Made by a program: the position numbers and the translations under genes. Source: Micromonospora chokoriensis (lineage in GTDB: Bacteria; Actinomycetota; Actinomycetes; Mycobacteriales; Micromonosporaceae). Taken from it: DNA of 64,000 bases. A model generated the notes under the pieces. It worked only from the letters and a program-made list of their open reading frames with translations, was not told the origin of the DNA and made no database searches. Every line of letters starts with the position of its first letter. Positions within the stretch are counted from its first letter, which is position 1. Shown here piece after piece: positions 24,951 through 34,044 of the stretch. The DNA lies in assembly GCF_900091505.1 (NCBI RefSeq), contig NZ_LT607409.1, forward strand, positions 3,596,001 through 3,660,000, read 5' to 3'.

Positions 24951-25559
24951 ATGTCTGACGTCCGGGCGGACGCTCGCCGCAACCGACGCCAACTGATCGT
25001 TGCGACACGGGAGGCGATCGCCTCCCGAGGGCTCGACGTGTCGGCTCTGGACATCGCCACGGCTGCGGGCGTGGGAGTGGGTACGTTGTACCGGCGCTTC
25101 GGCACCAAGGAGGCACTGCTCGACGCCGTGGTCCTCGGCCTGTATGACGAGTTGTGCGAGACCGCACAAGCTTGTATCGAACGCCCGGACCCCTGGAACG
25201 GGCTGGCCGAGTTCGTCATGGAATTGGCGGGGGCGCATCGGGACAGTCGCGGCCTGGCTGAGGTCACCGCAGCGTGCGAACGGCCACCGTCACCCGAGCT
25301 GGCGCAGCGGACCGCCGCACTGCAGGACGCCGTCATCCGGCTGACCGAGCGGGCGCACGCCGCCGGCGAGCTGCGTCCCGACGTGACGTGGCAGGACATC
25401 ATGATCTGCTCACGCGCGCCGTTGGACACCGACCACTGTCTCGGTGTCGAAGCAGGGCCCGACGGATGGCGTCGCGTCGTCACCATCCTGCTCGACGGCA
25501 TGCGTGCCCCCGGGCGAACAACTCTTGACGCGCCCGGGCCGCAGATCAGCCAGGCATGA
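24951..25559 (+). CDS. TetR/AcrR family regulator of the SnoaL locus
   Basis: The 202-residue regulator has its HTH at about residues 12-55 (RRNRRQLIVATREAIASRGL, then IATAAGVGVGTLYRRFGTKE) and a SACE_7040-like helical C-terminus (ELCETAQACIERPDPWNGL, ELRPDVTWQDIM). ATG 24951 (MSDVRADARR) is preferred; an in-frame ATG lies at 24933. Three copies of one palindrome in the 535-bp gap to the SnoaL gene point to joint control of itself and that gene. The gap holds no other gene I can recognise. Confidence 0.9.
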   Translation: MSDVRADARRNRRQLIVATREAIASRGLDVSALDIATAAGVGVGTLYRRFGTKEALLDAVVLGLYDELCETAQACIERPDPWNGLAEFVMELAGAHRDSRGLAEVTAACERPPSPELAQRTAALQDAVIRLTERAHAAGELRPDVTWQDIMICSRAPLDTDHCLGVEAGPDGWRRVVTILLDGMRAPGRTTLDAPGPQISQA

Positions 25560-25657
25560 CGCTCGGAGTTCCGCCCACGAGGTAGACCCCACACTCCCTC
25601 CGGCCGCCGGTGCAACCTCCTCGCACCCGACAGACCCCTCTCGAAAGGAGGCAGATC

Positions 25658-26265
25658 ATGCATGTCGACATCTGGCCCACACCGGCCCGACGCACGCGGA
25701 GAAGTACGGCCTGACTGCGGCCGAGGCCCGGGCGGCGGAGGAGAACCTCGCCGGCGTCGCCCGGGAGGAAGGGCTCGACTACCTCGTCGACTTCCGGGAC
25801 CACGGCAACACCTTCGACCTGCACCGGCTGTTGCATCTTTCCGCAGCCCGGGGTCTGCACGATGAGCTGCTGACGCTGTTCTATCAGGGCAACCTCGCTG
25901 CGGAACGGAGCATCTACGACTCCGAGCACCAGGTGGAGATCGCCGTCCACGCCGGACTCGACGAGGCCGAGATACACGCCGTGCTTGCCGACAGGCGGGC
26001 GTACGCCGACGAGGTGCGCAGGGACGAGGACGAGGCCGCGCAGCTGGGCATCACCAGCGTGCCGTTCTTCGTGATCGACCGGAGGTACGGCGTCTCCGGC
26101 GCCCAGTCGGTCGAGGCCTTCGCCGAGGTGCTGAGGCGGGCCTGGGCCGAACGCCAACCGGAGATGACGGTCCTCGGTGCCGACGACCAAGCCGGGTGCG
26201 ACGCGCACGGGTGTGGAGTGCCCGGCGGCGGGGGCACCGGCGAACCCAGGACATCAGGCAATTGA
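25658..26265 (+). pseudogene. DsbA/FrnE-type oxidoreductase gene with the active-site segment deleted
   Basis: A perfect ribosome site (AAAGGAGG) and ATG 25658 open with MHVDIWP, the normal start of FrnE-like DsbA proteins. The reading then falls out of frame and stops after 18 codons. In the next frame the protein resumes as HAEKYGLTAAEARAAEENLA and GLDYLVDFRDHGNTFDLHRL and continues correctly to GITSVPFFVIDRRYGVSGAQ and the C-terminus (end 26265). The lost part, about 50 residues, carries the CxxC redox centre. The gene is therefore dead, although 85% of the fold is readable. Confidence 0.85.
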
Positions 26266-26283
26266 TGAAACCCCGAGAGGAAG

Positions 26284-27273
26284 ATGTTCGTGCGAGCTGT
26301 TGGTCTACATGAATTCGGCGGTCCGGAGGTGCTGCGCGTCATCGAACTGCCGGAACCGCACGCTGGTCCCGGCGAGGTTCGGGTACGCGTACACGCGGCG
26401 GCGGTGAACCCGTCCGACACCCTGCTGCGCTCCGGCGTGCACGCGTCGGCCCTGGCCGGGGTGCCGGGGCCCTACGTGCCCGGAATGGACGTCGCGGGCG
26501 TGGTCGACGAGATCGGCCCGGGTACGGTCACGGACCTCTCGGTCGGTGACCGGGTGATGGCGATGCTCCTCCCGGTGACCCCGACCCCGGAAGGCACCCT
26601 GGAGAACAGCGGTGGCGGTTATGCGGAGTACGTGGTGCGTCCGGCCGGCTGGGTCGTTCGCGCGCCAGCGGGCGTCGGTCATGAGGCGGCGGCGACGCTG
26701 CCGATGAACGGACTCACCGCACTGCTCGCGCTCGACCAGCTCGCGCTCGCGGCAGGGTCGACCCTGGCCGTGGTCGGGGCCGCCGGGGCGCTCGGCGGCT
26801 ACCTGGTCCAGATGGCCAGCAACGCCGGGCTGACCGTGGTCGCCGACGCCGCCCCGGCCGACGAAGCTTTGGTCCGGGAGTCCGGTGCGGCCATCGTGGT
26901 GGCCAGAGGGCCCGAGGTCGTCAACGGTATCCGGGCGCACTTCCCGGACGGGGTGGACGCCGTCGCCGACGTGGCGCTGTTCGGAACGGCGCTGTTCGAT
27001 GCCGTACGTGACGGTGGCGCCCTGCTTCGGATCCGCCAGGCCGACGAGCCCGGCGGCTACCAGGCCGCGAGTACCCGGGGCATCAGGGTCCTGACGCCGT
27101 TCGTACCCGACTACGCCGGCCGGGCGGACAAGCTGGACGAGATCCGTCGGCTCGCCGAGGCAGGTGTGCTCGTTCCGCGGGTGGCGAAGAGTCTGCCCGC
27201 CGCCGAGGCACCCGACGCGCACCGCCGATTCGCCGCCGGCGGTGTCCGCGGTCGACTCGTGCTCACCTTCTGA
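26284..27273 (+). CDS. Zinc-free MDR-family NAD(P) oxidoreductase
   Basis: The 329-residue enzyme has the quinone-oxidoreductase layout: AVGLHEFGGPEVLRVIELPE at the start, then VNPSDTLLRSG, PGMDVAGVVDEIGPG, a substrate loop, and a Rossmann fold with VVGAAGALGGYLVQMA near residue 165. No zinc ligands are present. It probably reduces an enone, quinone or aldehyde with NADPH. ATG 26284 follows a GAGAGGAAG ribosome site and lies 18 bp after the DsbA remnant, so it was likely co-transcribed with it. The SDR follows 48 bp later. It may act with the downstream terpenoid genes, but this is inference. Confidence 0.88.
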   Translation: MFVRAVGLHEFGGPEVLRVIELPEPHAGPGEVRVRVHAAAVNPSDTLLRSGVHASALAGVPGPYVPGMDVAGVVDEIGPGTVTDLSVGDRVMAMLLPVTPTPEGTLENSGGGYAEYVVRPAGWVVRAPAGVGHEAAATLPMNGLTALLALDQLALAAGSTLAVVGAAGALGGYLVQMASNAGLTVVADAAPADEALVRESGAAIVVARGPEVVNGIRAHFPDGVDAVADVALFGTALFDAVRDGGALLRIRQADEPGGYQAASTRGIRVLTPFVPDYAGRADKLDEIRRLAEAGVLVPRVAKSLPAAEAPDAHRRFAAGGVRGRLVLTF

Positions 27274-27321
27274 ACCACCCATCCACTGAGACACCCCACA
27301 GACAAGAGACAAGGATCAACT

Positions 27322-28086
27322 GTGTCCACCCGATTCGCAGACAAGGTCATTCTGATCACCGGTGCCACCTCCGGCATGGGCAGGGCCACCGCCGAGCGGG
27401 TCGCCGCCGAGGGCGCGAAGGTCGTCCTGGCGGCTCGCGGCACGGAGGCCGGCGAGGCGTTCGCCGCCGAACTGCGTTCCGCCGGACGCGACGCCCTCTT
27501 CGTGCCGACCGACGTGACGGTCGAGGCCGAGATGGCGCGGCTGGTTCGGCAGGCCGTCGACCACTACGGCCGGCTCGACGGTGCATTCAACAACGTCGGC
27601 GCGGCCACCGCGTACGGCCCGGTAACGGACATCGACGGTGACGCCTGGGGTGCCGAACTGGCCCTCAACCTCACCAGTGTCTTCCATGGCCTGAAGCACC
27701 AGATCCCGGCCCTGCAGGCCTCCGGCGGCGGTTCGATCGTGAACAACGCCTCCAACGTGGGTGTCACCGGCATGGCGGGCATGGCCGCCTACAGTGCGGC
27801 CAAGCACGGCGTTGTCGGGCTCACCCGGTCGGCGGCACTCGACGTGGCAACGACGGGCGTGCGGATCAACGCGCTCGTCACCGGTGGTGTCGACACCCCA
27901 CTGCTGCGCGGCAACATGGGCCCGAACCCGGAGGAGGCACTCCGTGCCGCCGGCGCCATGCACCCCGTGGGCCGGATCGGAAGGCCCGAGGAAATCGCCG
28001 CGTTCGCGGCCTTCCTCCTCAGCGATGAAGCCCCGTTCGTCACCGGAGCCGCGCTCGCGATCGACGGCGGTCTGACCGCCGTCTGA
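27322..28086 (+). CDS. Short-chain dehydrogenase/reductase (SDR)
   Basis: The 254-residue classical SDR carries the cofactor motif TGATSGMG (residues 14-21), NNVG near 90, the catalytic Ser in NNASNVG near 143, and the YxxxK pair in YSAAKHG near 157. The final LAIDGGLTAV is the usual SDR end. Arg40 (AARG) after beta-2 suggests NADP(H). GTG 27322 follows ACAAGGA. It forms a likely operon with the preceding MDR enzyme. Being 300 bp before the P450 and terpene genes, it could oxidise a terpenoid alcohol, but there is a separate promoter between them. Confidence 0.9.
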   Translation: MSTRFADKVILITGATSGMGRATAERVAAEGAKVVLAARGTEAGEAFAAELRSAGRDALFVPTDVTVEAEMARLVRQAVDHYGRLDGAFNNVGAATAYGPVTDIDGDAWGAELALNLTSVFHGLKHQIPALQASGGGSIVNNASNVGVTGMAGMAAYSAAKHGVVGLTRSAALDVATTGVRINALVTGGVDTPLLRGNMGPNPEEALRAAGAMHPVGRIGRPEEIAAFAAFLLSDEAPFVTGAALAIDGGLTAV

Positions 28087-28243
28087 CCAGGCGAGGCCGG
28101 GATGGTGGCGGACCTTGCCCGGCCATGAAACCGTCGCATCCCGTGCCTCGTGGACGCCGGTCCGGAGGCCGCCGAGGAGTTGCGCAGTCACGGCGATTGA
28201 CGCTGCCAGCCCTCAACCCCTCGTCAACCGCAGAGGGGAGGCA

Positions 28244-28272
28244 TTGACCATCGTGATTTGTGGTGTGACTAT
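28244..28272 (+). promoter_or_regulatory. Candidate promoter of the terpenoid operon
   Basis: TTGACC (28244-28249) and GACTAT (28267-28272) are separated by 17 bp, about 110 bp before the P450 start. The gap 28087-28382 is locally AT-richer than its surroundings and shows no coding sequence. Confidence 0.5.
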
Positions 28273-28382
28273 ATCGGTCACCCATTGCTCACTCACGTTA
28301 CACCTAGGACACTGGCGGCCACTGTGACATCGAGCCGGGTGACCATGAGCGCCCGGCCGGCGCGGTGGGGAGGAGTCTCGCG

Positions 28383-29756
28383 ATGCCGGGAACGACGCCA
28401 GGTGCCAGGGCCATGGCCATTCCTGTCTACAAGGCACTGCCGCGGCTAATCCGCAACACGCACCAGTCGCTCGTCGACATCGCGAACTGGTCCGGCGGTG
28501 CCGTCGTACGCCTTGGACTGGGAGTGTCCAGCGCCTATCTCGTCACCGACCCGGCCCATGTGCAGCAGGTGCTGCAGGAGAAGGCCGACATCTACCCGCG
28601 AGGTGACGACACCGCACTGTGGCGGTCGGTACGGAGGCTGGTCGGAGACGGCATCCTCGCGGAGGGTGAGACCTGGGCGGCCAGCAGGAGGACACTCGGC
28701 CCGCTGTTCAGGACGACGCGCATCGGCCCACTGGTCGACACGATGGCCGAGGCCATCGCCACCTCGGTCGACGAGCTGGAGGTGGCGGCCGCTGCGGGAA
28801 CGCCGATCGATGTCGGCTCCGAGCTGTCCCGGATCGTTTCCAGTGCCATCATGCGGGTCTTCTTCGCCGATCGAATCGACATCGAAGCCGCACTGCGGAT
28901 CATGGCAGCGCAGGAGGTGATCGTTACCGCCATGGGACCGCGCCTGCTCGCGCCGGGCGTGCCGTGGTGGATCCGCCTGCCCGGCGACCGACGCTTCATC
29001 GCTGCGGTCCAAACCATCGACGACATCCTGCTGCCCGTCCTGCACGAGGCGCTCCAGCGACCAGGCGACAGCGACGACGTGTTGTCCACCCTGGCGCGAG
29101 CCCGGACCTCTGACGGAGCTCCGCTCGGGCTGAAGCAGATGCGCGACGACCTGGTGTCGATGGTCGCGGTCACGACGGAGACCTCGTACGTCGTGCTCAC
29201 CTGGCTGTGGCCGGTCCTCGCCAACAACCCTGAGGTCGCCGGCCGGCTCTTCGCCGAGGTCGATCACGTCATCGGTGACGGTCCGGTCCGCGCCGAGAAC
29301 CTGCGGGACCTCACCTACACCCGGATGGTGCTGGACGAACTCCTCCGGCTCTACCCGGCCGGCTGGATTCTGCCCCGTCGCGCGGCCGAGGCGGACGTGC
29401 TCGGCGGAGTACGGATCAAGAAGGGGGCGAGCATCATCCTCTCGCCGTACGCCACGCATCGGATGTCCGCTCTGTGGGGCGAGACGGCGGAGGTCTTCGA
29501 CCCCGAGCGTTTCGCGCCGGGTCGTGACGAGGGCCGCCACCGGTACGCGTACTACCCCTTCGGAGGCGGGCGACACCGCTGTCTGGGCGAGCACCTGTTC
29601 GCACTCGAGGCCGTTCTCGTCGTGGCGACCTTCCTGAGCCGGTTCCGGTTCCGTCTGGACGATCCCGCCATTCCCGGCACGAGGGTCGCCGCCTCGCTCC
29701 GTCCCGCACGTCCCGTGGAAATGGTCCTGACGCGGAAAGCTCACGCCGCCGCATGA
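28383..29756 (+). CDS. Cytochrome P450
   Basis: The 457-residue monooxygenase carries the heme-ligand motif FGGGRHRCLG near residue 393, with Cys near 400. It also has the K-helix LDELLRLYP (ExxR type), the PERF motif FDPERFAPGRD and an I-helix VAVTTETSYVV, in which TTETS replaces the usual AGxET/DT. No signal anchor is seen, so it is a soluble bacterial type needing ferredoxin. ATG 28383 is chosen because GGGGAGGAG lies 8 bp upstream; a further ATG lies at 28413. It overlaps the terpene synthase by ATGA, which ties it to oxidation of the terpene made by the next two genes. Confidence 0.93.
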   Translation: MPGTTPGARAMAIPVYKALPRLIRNTHQSLVDIANWSGGAVVRLGLGVSSAYLVTDPAHVQQVLQEKADIYPRGDDTALWRSVRRLVGDGILAEGETWAASRRTLGPLFRTTRIGPLVDTMAEAIATSVDELEVAAAAGTPIDVGSELSRIVSSAIMRVFFADRIDIEAALRIMAAQEVIVTAMGPRLLAPGVPWWIRLPGDRRFIAAVQTIDDILLPVLHEALQRPGDSDDVLSTLARARTSDGAPLGLKQMRDDLVSMVAVTTETSYVVLTWLWPVLANNPEVAGRLFAEVDHVIGDGPVRAENLRDLTYTRMVLDELLRLYPAGWILPRRAAEADVLGGVRIKKGASIILSPYATHRMSALWGETAEVFDPERFAPGRDEGRHRYAYYPFGGGRHRCLGEHLFALEAVLVVATFLSRFRFRLDDPAIPGTRVAASLRPARPVEMVLTRKAHAAA

Positions 29757-30673
29757 GAGGAATGCCTGTGCCCACCACCACCGTCGCCGACGGCCTCGCG
29801 GCAGCTGCGGAAGAGGGACGCATCTGCGTCCTCGCCGCTCGGGGCCATCGAGACCTACAGCAGTGCGTCTCGGTGTATCCGACCCTGTTTCCCAGCCCAC
29901 CGGTCGACGGCGCCATGCTGGGCGCGCTGGCGCTGTCGACGGCGTTCATAGCGCCGTGGTGCACGGCGGAGCAGCTTCGCATCGCCAACCGGGCGTCGCT
30001 GTGGGTCACCGCGGAGGACTGGATGGTCGACTCTGTTGCGACGTCCCTGGATTCCGTGAAGACGATCGCCTCCGCGTGCGTCGCGGTGGCCGGCGGCGCC
30101 ACGCCGGCGGCCGGAGACGCGCTCGGTCGGTTCCTCGCCGAGATTCGCGACGAGTTGGCCGCCGCACCCGCCTTCGCCGGCGCTCGGTCGCTGTGGCGGG
30201 ACGAGGTCGACAGGATGCTCACCGCCGAGGTCGTGGAGTGGCAGTGGCGAGCCGCCAGGGCGGCCGACGACCGTCAGCTGCCGACGTTCGTGGAATACCT
30301 CGACAACGCCGACAACTACGGCGCGTCCTTCGTCAACGTGTCCCACTGGCTCGCCACCGCCGACGAGGAGACCCTGGGCCACCTCCCCGAACTGACAGCG
30401 GCCAGTCGCGAGGTCCAGAAGATCCTGCGTCTGGTCAACGACATGGCCAGCTATGAACGCGATCTCAAGACCGGGGATCTCAACGCCCTCATGCTCGGCG
30501 TCGACAGGGACGAGATCAACCGCCACGTCGCCGAGCGGATCGACGCGTGTCGCGCGCTGCTGCAGGAGCTGGAGAGCACGTGCGCGCGGGAAGCCCGTTA
30601 CCTGGCCCGGGAGGTCGGGTTCACCAGTGGTTTCTACCGCGGCACGGACTATTGGGGCACCGTTGAACGTTGA
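29753..30673 (+). CDS. Class I terpene synthase
   Basis: The 300-residue protein has the class I fold with a metal-binding motif EDWMVD (EDxxxD, a variant of DDxxD/DDxxxE) near residue 88 and an NSE-type triad NDMASYERD near 229, followed by LKTGDLN. It ionises an isoprenoid diphosphate. Next to a class II cyclase, the substrate is probably a bicyclic diterpenyl diphosphate. Starts at ATG 29753 (ATGA overlap with P450), ATG 29762 and GTG 29768 are all possible; AGAGGA spacing favours GTG 29768. The 3' end overlaps the class II cyclase start by 11 bp. The second triad ligand position holds Asp for Glu, so ionisation should be tested. Confidence 0.85.
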   Translation: MRGMPVPTTTVADGLAAAAEEGRICVLAARGHRDLQQCVSVYPTLFPSPPVDGAMLGALALSTAFIAPWCTAEQLRIANRASLWVTAEDWMVDSVATSLDSVKTIASACVAVAGGATPAAGDALGRFLAEIRDELAAAPAFAGARSLWRDEVDRMLTAEVVEWQWRAARAADDRQLPTFVEYLDNADNYGASFVNVSHWLATADEETLGHLPELTAASREVQKILRLVNDMASYERDLKTGDLNALMLGVDRDEINRHVAERIDACRALLQELESTCAREARYLAREVGFTSGFYRGTDYWGTVER

Positions 30674-32276
30674 CGGCGCTTCCCCACGACAGACGCGGGG
30701 ACCGGAGGGCCACGCTTCGACCGACGCAGCTGACCTGATCGAGGCGATGCTGCGGGATCCGGCCGGGCAGATGTCCCCGTCCACCTACGAGACCGGCCGG
30801 CTCGTGAGCCTGGCTCCCTGGTTGACCGGCCACGAGGAACGGGTGCGGCACCTGCTGCGCAACCAGCGACTCGACGGCGGATGGGGCCCGCCGGAGGGGT
30901 ACGCCCTGGTGCCGACGTTGAGCGCCACGGAGGCTCTCCTCGCCGTGCTGATCAGGTCTCCCGCCGACGTGCTGGTCGACGCAGTCGACCGTGGGCTGCT
31001 GTGGCTCAGGAGTTGGCTGGCGACCACGCACACCATCCCGGACACGCCGGCGATCGACCTCATCGTGCCGGCGCTGACCGACGCCATCAACGAGCACCTG
31101 GGGTGCCGCGACATCCCGCGCGGCCTGGTCCATTGGCAGGCGGGTCCTCGGCTGCCGCTGCCGTACGGCATGGATGACAAGAGACTCGACGTCGTGCGGG
31201 GCATCATCGCGGCAGGCGCGCCGGTGCCCGAGAAACTGCTGCACGCGTTGGAGGTCGTCGGTGACATCGCCCACCACGCCGTGGGCATCCAACCGCTGCC
31301 GCCAGGCGTCATCGGTGCGTCGCCAGCCGCCACCGCTGCGTGGTTGGGTGCGGCGGGAGAGGCCGGTGGGCATGGCTGGGTACGCGCACACCTGGAATCC
31401 GTCATTCGGCGGCACGACGGGCTCGCCCCCTGCGCGACGCCGCTCGGCGTTTTCGAGCGTGCGTGGGTCGTCGGTTCCCTCACACGGGCCGGCATCGCCG
31501 TACCCCCGGTTCCGGACCTGGTCGACAGTCTGACGGCGGATCTGACATCGGTGGGGACACCAGCCGGCCCAGGCCTGCCGCCCGACGCGGATACCACCTC
31601 GGTCACTCTGTACGCGCTGTCGCGGCTGGGCGTACCGACTGACCCGAGTAGCCTGTGGGGATTCGAGACGGATGCCGGATTCTGCACCTGGCCGGGCGAG
31701 GACGGCTTCTCGGTCACCACCAACGCCCACGTCCTGGACGCCCTGAGCCAGCACGCGGCTTCGCAGTCGGACGCCGCGCCACGCTACCGCTCTGCGGTCC
31801 GGCGGCTGGTCGATGCGCTGCGATCCTGCCAACTTCCGGACGGCAGCTGGCAGGATCGATGGCATGCTTCTCCCTACTACGCGACCGTCTGCTGCACGCT
31901 GGCTCTGGCCGATGCCGCCCCATCCGCGGCTGCGGAGTCGCTGACCCGCGCGGTGCGGTGGGTGGTAGCCACCCAGCAGCAGGACGGCTCCTGGGGTCGC
32001 TGGAACGGATCGTTGGAGGAGACGGCGTACGCGATGCAGATCCTCGCCGTTGCGGGGCGGGACCTACCGGCCGCTGATTCGGCCCTCGACCGAGGCCTGT
32101 CCTATCTCGGCGGTGCGAGCGCGAACCCGAAGGAGGGCCCCGCGTTGTGGCACGACAAGGATCTCTATCACCCCACGAAGATCGTCCGTGCCGCTGTTCT
32201 TGCCGCGCAGCATCTCGCGACGGAGCGCCACCCGCGGGCCACGGTCAACGACGACCTGGGGACGTGCCCGACGTGA
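30663..32276 (+). CDS. Class II terpene (diterpene) cyclase
   Basis: The 537-residue protein has the prenyltransferase/squalene-cyclase double-barrel repeats: RNQRLDGGWGPP near residue 70, SCQLPDGSWQD near 390, and TQQQDGSWGRW near 440. The protonation motif is PDADTTSV near residue 307, a DxDTT form of the DxDD acid motif of class II diterpene cyclases. It would protonate GGPP to give a bicyclic diphosphate for the class I enzyme. The TTG start at 30663 overlaps the upstream gene; starting at ATG 30747 would lose the conserved first helix. No GGPP synthase is seen in this window, so the substrate must come from elsewhere in the genome. Confidence 0.88.
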   Translation: MNVDGASPRQTRGPEGHASTDAADLIEAMLRDPAGQMSPSTYETGRLVSLAPWLTGHEERVRHLLRNQRLDGGWGPPEGYALVPTLSATEALLAVLIRSPADVLVDAVDRGLLWLRSWLATTHTIPDTPAIDLIVPALTDAINEHLGCRDIPRGLVHWQAGPRLPLPYGMDDKRLDVVRGIIAAGAPVPEKLLHALEVVGDIAHHAVGIQPLPPGVIGASPAATAAWLGAAGEAGGHGWVRAHLESVIRRHDGLAPCATPLGVFERAWVVGSLTRAGIAVPPVPDLVDSLTADLTSVGTPAGPGLPPDADTTSVTLYALSRLGVPTDPSSLWGFETDAGFCTWPGEDGFSVTTNAHVLDALSQHAASQSDAAPRYRSAVRRLVDALRSCQLPDGSWQDRWHASPYYATVCCTLALADAAPSAAAESLTRAVRWVVATQQQDGSWGRWNGSLEETAYAMQILAVAGRDLPAADSALDRGLSYLGGASANPKEGPALWHDKDLYHPTKIVRAAVLAAQHLATERHPRATVNDDLGTCPT

Positions 32277-32414
32277 CGGATGCCGTCGCTCGCTGAGGCA
32301 GGGTCTCGAGGTCGCGACGACCGTGAGATGCCATTGTGTCCGGGGCGGCTGCACGGAGTGCGGTCAACGTCGGGGCATGGCGCACCTCGGCGATCGAGCG
32401 GAGAGGGTGAATGC

Positions 32415-33035
32415 GTGCAGGACGATCCGGTCGACTACGACGAGAGGTTCGCGTCCGGTACGGGTGTCAACGGTGCGGAGTGCGTGATCGAACGCACGTG
32501 GCTTCTGTTGCCGACCGGTCGAGTTGTCGCTACTGATCCCCTCGGAGGGCGGTACGACGACCTACCGGCCCCCTTCGTCCAGGTGGTACCACCCGGCCGC
32601 TATCGGGTGGACCTTCTGGTGATGGACGGACTCATCGCAGCCGCACGGCTCTGTGTCCGGGACGAGTCGGCGGCGAGCTGGGAGGAGGCGTTGCCGGCGA
32701 ACCTCTGCGACGGCGGCGATGCGGCAGCCGCCGGGTACGACGTCAATGCCGGTGCAGGGTGTTTCACTGACGAGGAGACCTTCCGCAGGCTCGCTGAGGT
32801 GTCCGGCAGCGGCTGGCAGTTGACGCTCCTGGAGGATCTTGCCTGGATGCGCGACGGGCCCACCGTCATACCGCGCTCCGAGGTGGATGGCTCCTCGGGG
32901 GATGAGGGTGACGAGAACGTTCTCGTCGCGTTTCCCTCCGGGGAGGGCGACGGGACGTACCGAACCTTGGTCGGCCGCACGCGGGGCGGAGAGATCGCCT
33001 GCTTCGTGACCGACTTCCTCCCACACGACGCGTAG
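32415..33035 (+). CDS. DUF4241 protein
   Basis: The 206-residue acidic cytoplasmic protein matches DUF4241: YDERFASGTGV near the start, LLPTGRVVATDPLGG near 35, then FVQVVPPGRYRVDLL and RLCVRDE, and a C-terminal GTYRTLVGRTRGGEIACFVTDF. The function is unknown; homologues often sit alone or near toxin-immunity genes. GTG 32415 follows GAGAGGGTG. It is not part of the terpenoid operon by sequence type and may have its own promoter. Confidence 0.8.
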   Translation: MQDDPVDYDERFASGTGVNGAECVIERTWLLLPTGRVVATDPLGGRYDDLPAPFVQVVPPGRYRVDLLVMDGLIAAARLCVRDESAASWEEALPANLCDGGDAAAAGYDVNAGAGCFTDEETFRRLAEVSGSGWQLTLLEDLAWMRDGPTVIPRSEVDGSSGDEGDENVLVAFPSGEGDGTYRTLVGRTRGGEIACFVTDFLPHDA

Positions 33036-33141
33036 GTCCCTCGCGGGGCCGAGCGTCGGCGGGACGTGCCACGTGTGCGGCGCCGGCGAACCCCGCCTCG
33101 TTCACTGCCTCGCCGGCGGGATCGCCATACCCTCCCCGTGA

Positions 33142-33942
33142 TCAGCCCAGTCGATCCAGTTTCTCGCGAGCGGCGGTGTGGGGCCGAGGGGTGAGGACGA
33201 CGAGGCGCAGGTCGCTGTTCTGGGTGGTCAGGACGTTCGCGTCGAGCGGGATGGCGCCCACGTCCGGGTGTACGGCGGTCTTGTGCGCGCTCTCGTGATT
33301 GGCCACCGCGCGCAGGGCCCAGAGGTGGCAGAACCTGTCGTTGTCGGCCATGCGTGAGATCAGCGCCGCCACGTCGGGGTCGTTGGGATAGCGGGCGCTG
33401 GTGGCGCGCAGGTCGGCCACCAACGACTGCTCGAAGTAGGCGCGCTCGGTGTCGGTCTGTCGGACACGGGGGTTTCGGGATTCGAACTGCACGATCAGGG
33501 CGTTGCGATCGTCGGCGGTGGTGTCCGTGGGATCGCCGAAGACGGCCGCGAACAACCGGTTCCAGTGCAGCAGCCGCCAGACGGCGTCGTAGACGGCCAC
33601 CGGGGTGTCGCCGAGGTGGTCGATGACGCGGTGCAGGCTGCTGGGGATCAGGTGGGGTATCCGGCCCGGGTCCGCGGCGAAGCCGGCCAGGCGCATCAGG
33701 TGCGCCTCCTCGTCGTCGGAGAGTCGTAACGCGCGGGCCAGGGAGGTGCACACCTGCACCGACGGTGTGGCGGCGCGGCCCTGTTCGAGGCGTGCCACGT
33801 ACTCGGGGGAGATGCCGGCCAGTGCTGCCAGCTCGCCGCGTCGTAGTCCGACGACGCGGCGAGGTGACACGTTCGTGAGACCGACCACGGCCGGGTCCGT
33901 GCGATCCCGCCAGGCCCGCAGCGCCGCTCCGAGGTCATTCAT
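33142..33942 (-). CDS. XRE-family regulator with MmyB-like ligand domain
   Basis: The 266-residue protein has an N-terminal HTH (GLRRGELAALAGISPEYVARLEQGRA, residues 32-58) and a C-terminal MmyB-like domain of PAS fold (VAVYDAVWRLLHWNRLFAAVFGD near residue 118, then SRNPRVRQT and HTAAREKLDRLG). Such MmyB regulators usually control a divergent oxidoreductase or VOC gene and may bind a fatty-acid-like ligand. Start ATG 33942 (MNDLGAALRAWRDR) fits the family; 33960 is an alternative. It is divergent from the VOC gene across about 100 bp. Confidence 0.9.
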   Translation of the reverse strand: MNDLGAALRAWRDRTDPAVVGLTNVSPRRVVGLRRGELAALAGISPEYVARLEQGRAATPSVQVCTSLARALRLSDDEEAHLMRLAGFAADPGRIPHLIPSSLHRVIDHLGDTPVAVYDAVWRLLHWNRLFAAVFGDPTDTTADDRNALIVQFESRNPRVRQTDTERAYFEQSLVADLRATSARYPNDPDVAALISRMADNDRFCHLWALRAVANHESAHKTAVHPDVGAIPLDANVLTTQNSDLRLVVLTPRPHTAAREKLDRLG

Positions 33943-33979
33943 GACCACATGATCCGCCATCGGCGTCGGGAGCTGGGTG

Positions 33980-33992
33980 GTACCAGCGGTAC
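33980..33992. promoter_or_regulatory. Candidate operator GTACC-AGC-GGTAC
   Basis: A perfect 5-bp inverted repeat with a 3-bp centre lies between the divergent XRE regulator and VOC genes. A second weaker repeat, GGAAG and CTTCC, follows closely. Confidence 0.4.
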
Positions 33993-34044
33993 GCGGAAGA
34001 GCTGTGCCTTCCACAGTGGTGGTACGCGCCCGATGATGGGGATC

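Noticed and set aside
26284..28086. Treating the MDR enzyme and SDR as certain members of the terpenoid operon.
   Set aside because: A 296-bp gap with its own promoter-like sequence separates them from the P450, and they directly follow the broken DsbA gene, so membership is only possible.
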